DNA from: Acidobacteriales bacterium 13_2_20CM_55_8
GTDB lineage: Bacteria > Acidobacteriota > Terriglobia > Terriglobales > Acidobacteriaceae
Direction of reading: 5' to 3'
Length of the DNA stretch: 34,820 nt
Assembly: GCA_001914815.1 (NCBI GenBank)
Contig: MNDG01000060.1
Location: forward strand, 1-34,820
In this document: piece after piece, positions 34,147 to 34,820 of the stretch
How the letters are laid out: each line of letters starts with the position of its first letter
How positions within the stretch are numbered: position 1 is the stretch's first letter
Notes under the pieces: generated by a model
The model's input: the letters and a program-made list of their open reading frames with translations, nothing else
What the model was told of the DNA's origin: nothing
Database searches by the model: none
Made by a program: the position numbers and the translations under genes

Positions 34147-34664
34147 TTGGTCGCTGCCACCAATCGCGACTTGGCCAAGAGCGTCGCCGCCCGTGAGTTC
34201 CGTAGCGATTTGTTTTATCGGCTCAACGTCTTTCCTGTCCGCATGCCGCCGCTCCGAGAACGCGTCAATGACGTTCCCTTGCTGGTGCGGTATTTTGTGC
34301 AGAAGTTCGCCCGTCGCATGAACAAGCCGATCGAAACCATTCCCACAGAAACTATGAATGCATTGGTCGGTTGGGAATGGCCGGGAAATGTGAGAGAACT
34401 GGAAAATTTCATCGAACGATCGGTAATCCTTTCCGCCGGCAAAGTCCTGAGTGTTCCTTTGGCCGAATTAGTACCTGCATCCAGTTCTTTCTTCAGTGGC
34501 ACACTGGAAAATTTGGAGCGACAGCATATTATTCGCGTCCTGCGCGAAACTCGCGGGTGATTGCCGGCTCGAAAGGTGCTGCAGTCCGTTTAGGTTTAAA
34601 GCGAATCACTCTTCAGTCCAGAATTCTCAAAATGGGCATTACCCGGAATGAATTCGAGAATTGA
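34147..34664 (+). pseudogene. Sigma54-dependent activator, C-terminal fragment (with second frameshift)
   Basis: It starts inside the AAA+ domain, VAATNRDLAKSVAAREFRSDLFYRLNVFPVRMPPLRERVNDVPLLVRYFVQKF (sensor I and arginine finger), then WPGNVRELENFIERSVIL. Walker A, the GAFTGA sigma54 loop and Walker B are absent, so ATP hydrolysis and sigma54 activation are impossible. Near 34556 the frame changes by one base (RETRG to VIAGSKGAAVRLGLKRITLQSRILKMGITRNEF). The Fis-type helix-turn-helix thus continues in the second frame to a stop at 34662. It resembles FhlA-type activators and not FixJ, so the receiver and this fragment may come from two different genes. Confidence 0.8.
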
Positions 34665-34700
34665 CGATTTCCGGCCTGCCTGTCTGCAACATTCTTCCGT

Positions 34701-34820
34701 GTGACGACCTATCGGCATACTGCCACTTCCCGAGAAGGCAAAGTCCTCATCCTCAAAATGGCCGAAGCCGGAGAAGTACTAGGCCTGAGCGCTGTCATCT
34801 CCGGAACCTGCTACGAATTG
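34701..34820 (+). pseudogene. Crp/Fnr-type regulator fragment (N-terminus absent, 3' beyond window)
   Basis: In frame from GTG 34701 (open since 34665) the sequence reads TATSREGKVLILKMAEAGEVLGLSAVISGTCYEL to the right edge. This is the middle of a Crp/Fnr cyclic-nucleotide-like effector domain. The first ~50-60 residues expected before it are missing: an in-frame stop at 34662 lies too close. Whether it continues to a helix-turn-helix cannot be seen. It may be another deletion or a very short 5' truncation. Confidence 0.65.

Overview
The window looks like chromosomal DNA of a soil-type Acidobacteriota bacterium (Koribacter/Terriglobia-like). This is an inference from gene content: a MerR/HspR-controlled dnaK-dnaJ-hspR cluster, an Hfq-like protein with a long charged N-terminal arm, several PilZ proteins, an M61 peptidase with a PDZ-like tail, and several small conserved-looking proteins of a kind I associate with this phylum. 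No database search was possible. I saw no rRNA, tRNA, phage, insertion sequence or CRISPR array.

Left part (1-9.9 kb): a GT39-type membrane glycosyltransferase runs off the left edge. It is absent from the ORF track because it has no stop in the window. It is divergent from a translationally coupled pair, a membrane sulfatase-like hydrolase and a polytopic membrane protein, probably for envelope glycan or lipid modification. Next come a lone CpaE/MinD-like ATPase, a PilZ protein, an MFS exporter, an M50 site-2-type protease, HU and an Hfq-like protein.

Middle part (10-22.3 kb): mostly minus-strand housekeeping genes. These are holB and tmk, then (after a plus-strand M61 peptidase) a PIG-L deacetylase, rnhB, rplS, trmD, rimM, khpA and rpsP, then a peroxiredoxin, ffh and a class II histone-deacetylase-like gene. 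A two-domain PilZ gene is inserted between rplS and rnhB on the opposite strand. The gaps hold an unusual family of tandem and inverted seven-base-period repeats, the largest being about 105 bp of ACTAGTC/ACTAACC heptads downstream of ffh.

Right part (22.3-34.8 kb): the heat-shock operon dnaK-dnaJ-hspR, with a strong promoter overlapping a HAIR-like operator and a perfect 15-bp hairpin after dnaK. Then a ferredoxin-NADP reductase, glmS (split), purS, a small conserved protein, and an XRE regulator with a degenerate S24-like domain. A compact accessory group follows: a 43-residue exported peptide with two cysteines, a seven-helix-like membrane protein and its coupled partner. Last come an MHYT sensor and broken remains of a FixJ-like receiver, a sigma54 activator and a Crp/Fnr regulator at the right edge.

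The most striking general feature is a series of internal deletions in conserved cores of otherwise well-preserved genes: the sulfatase, M61 peptidase, HDAC, glmS and receiver/sigma54 genes. Because glmS is normally essential, an assembly or consensus artefact must be excluded before calling these pseudogenes. The best candidates for something undescribed are the secreted Cys-peptide/membrane-protein group and the heptad repeat family.
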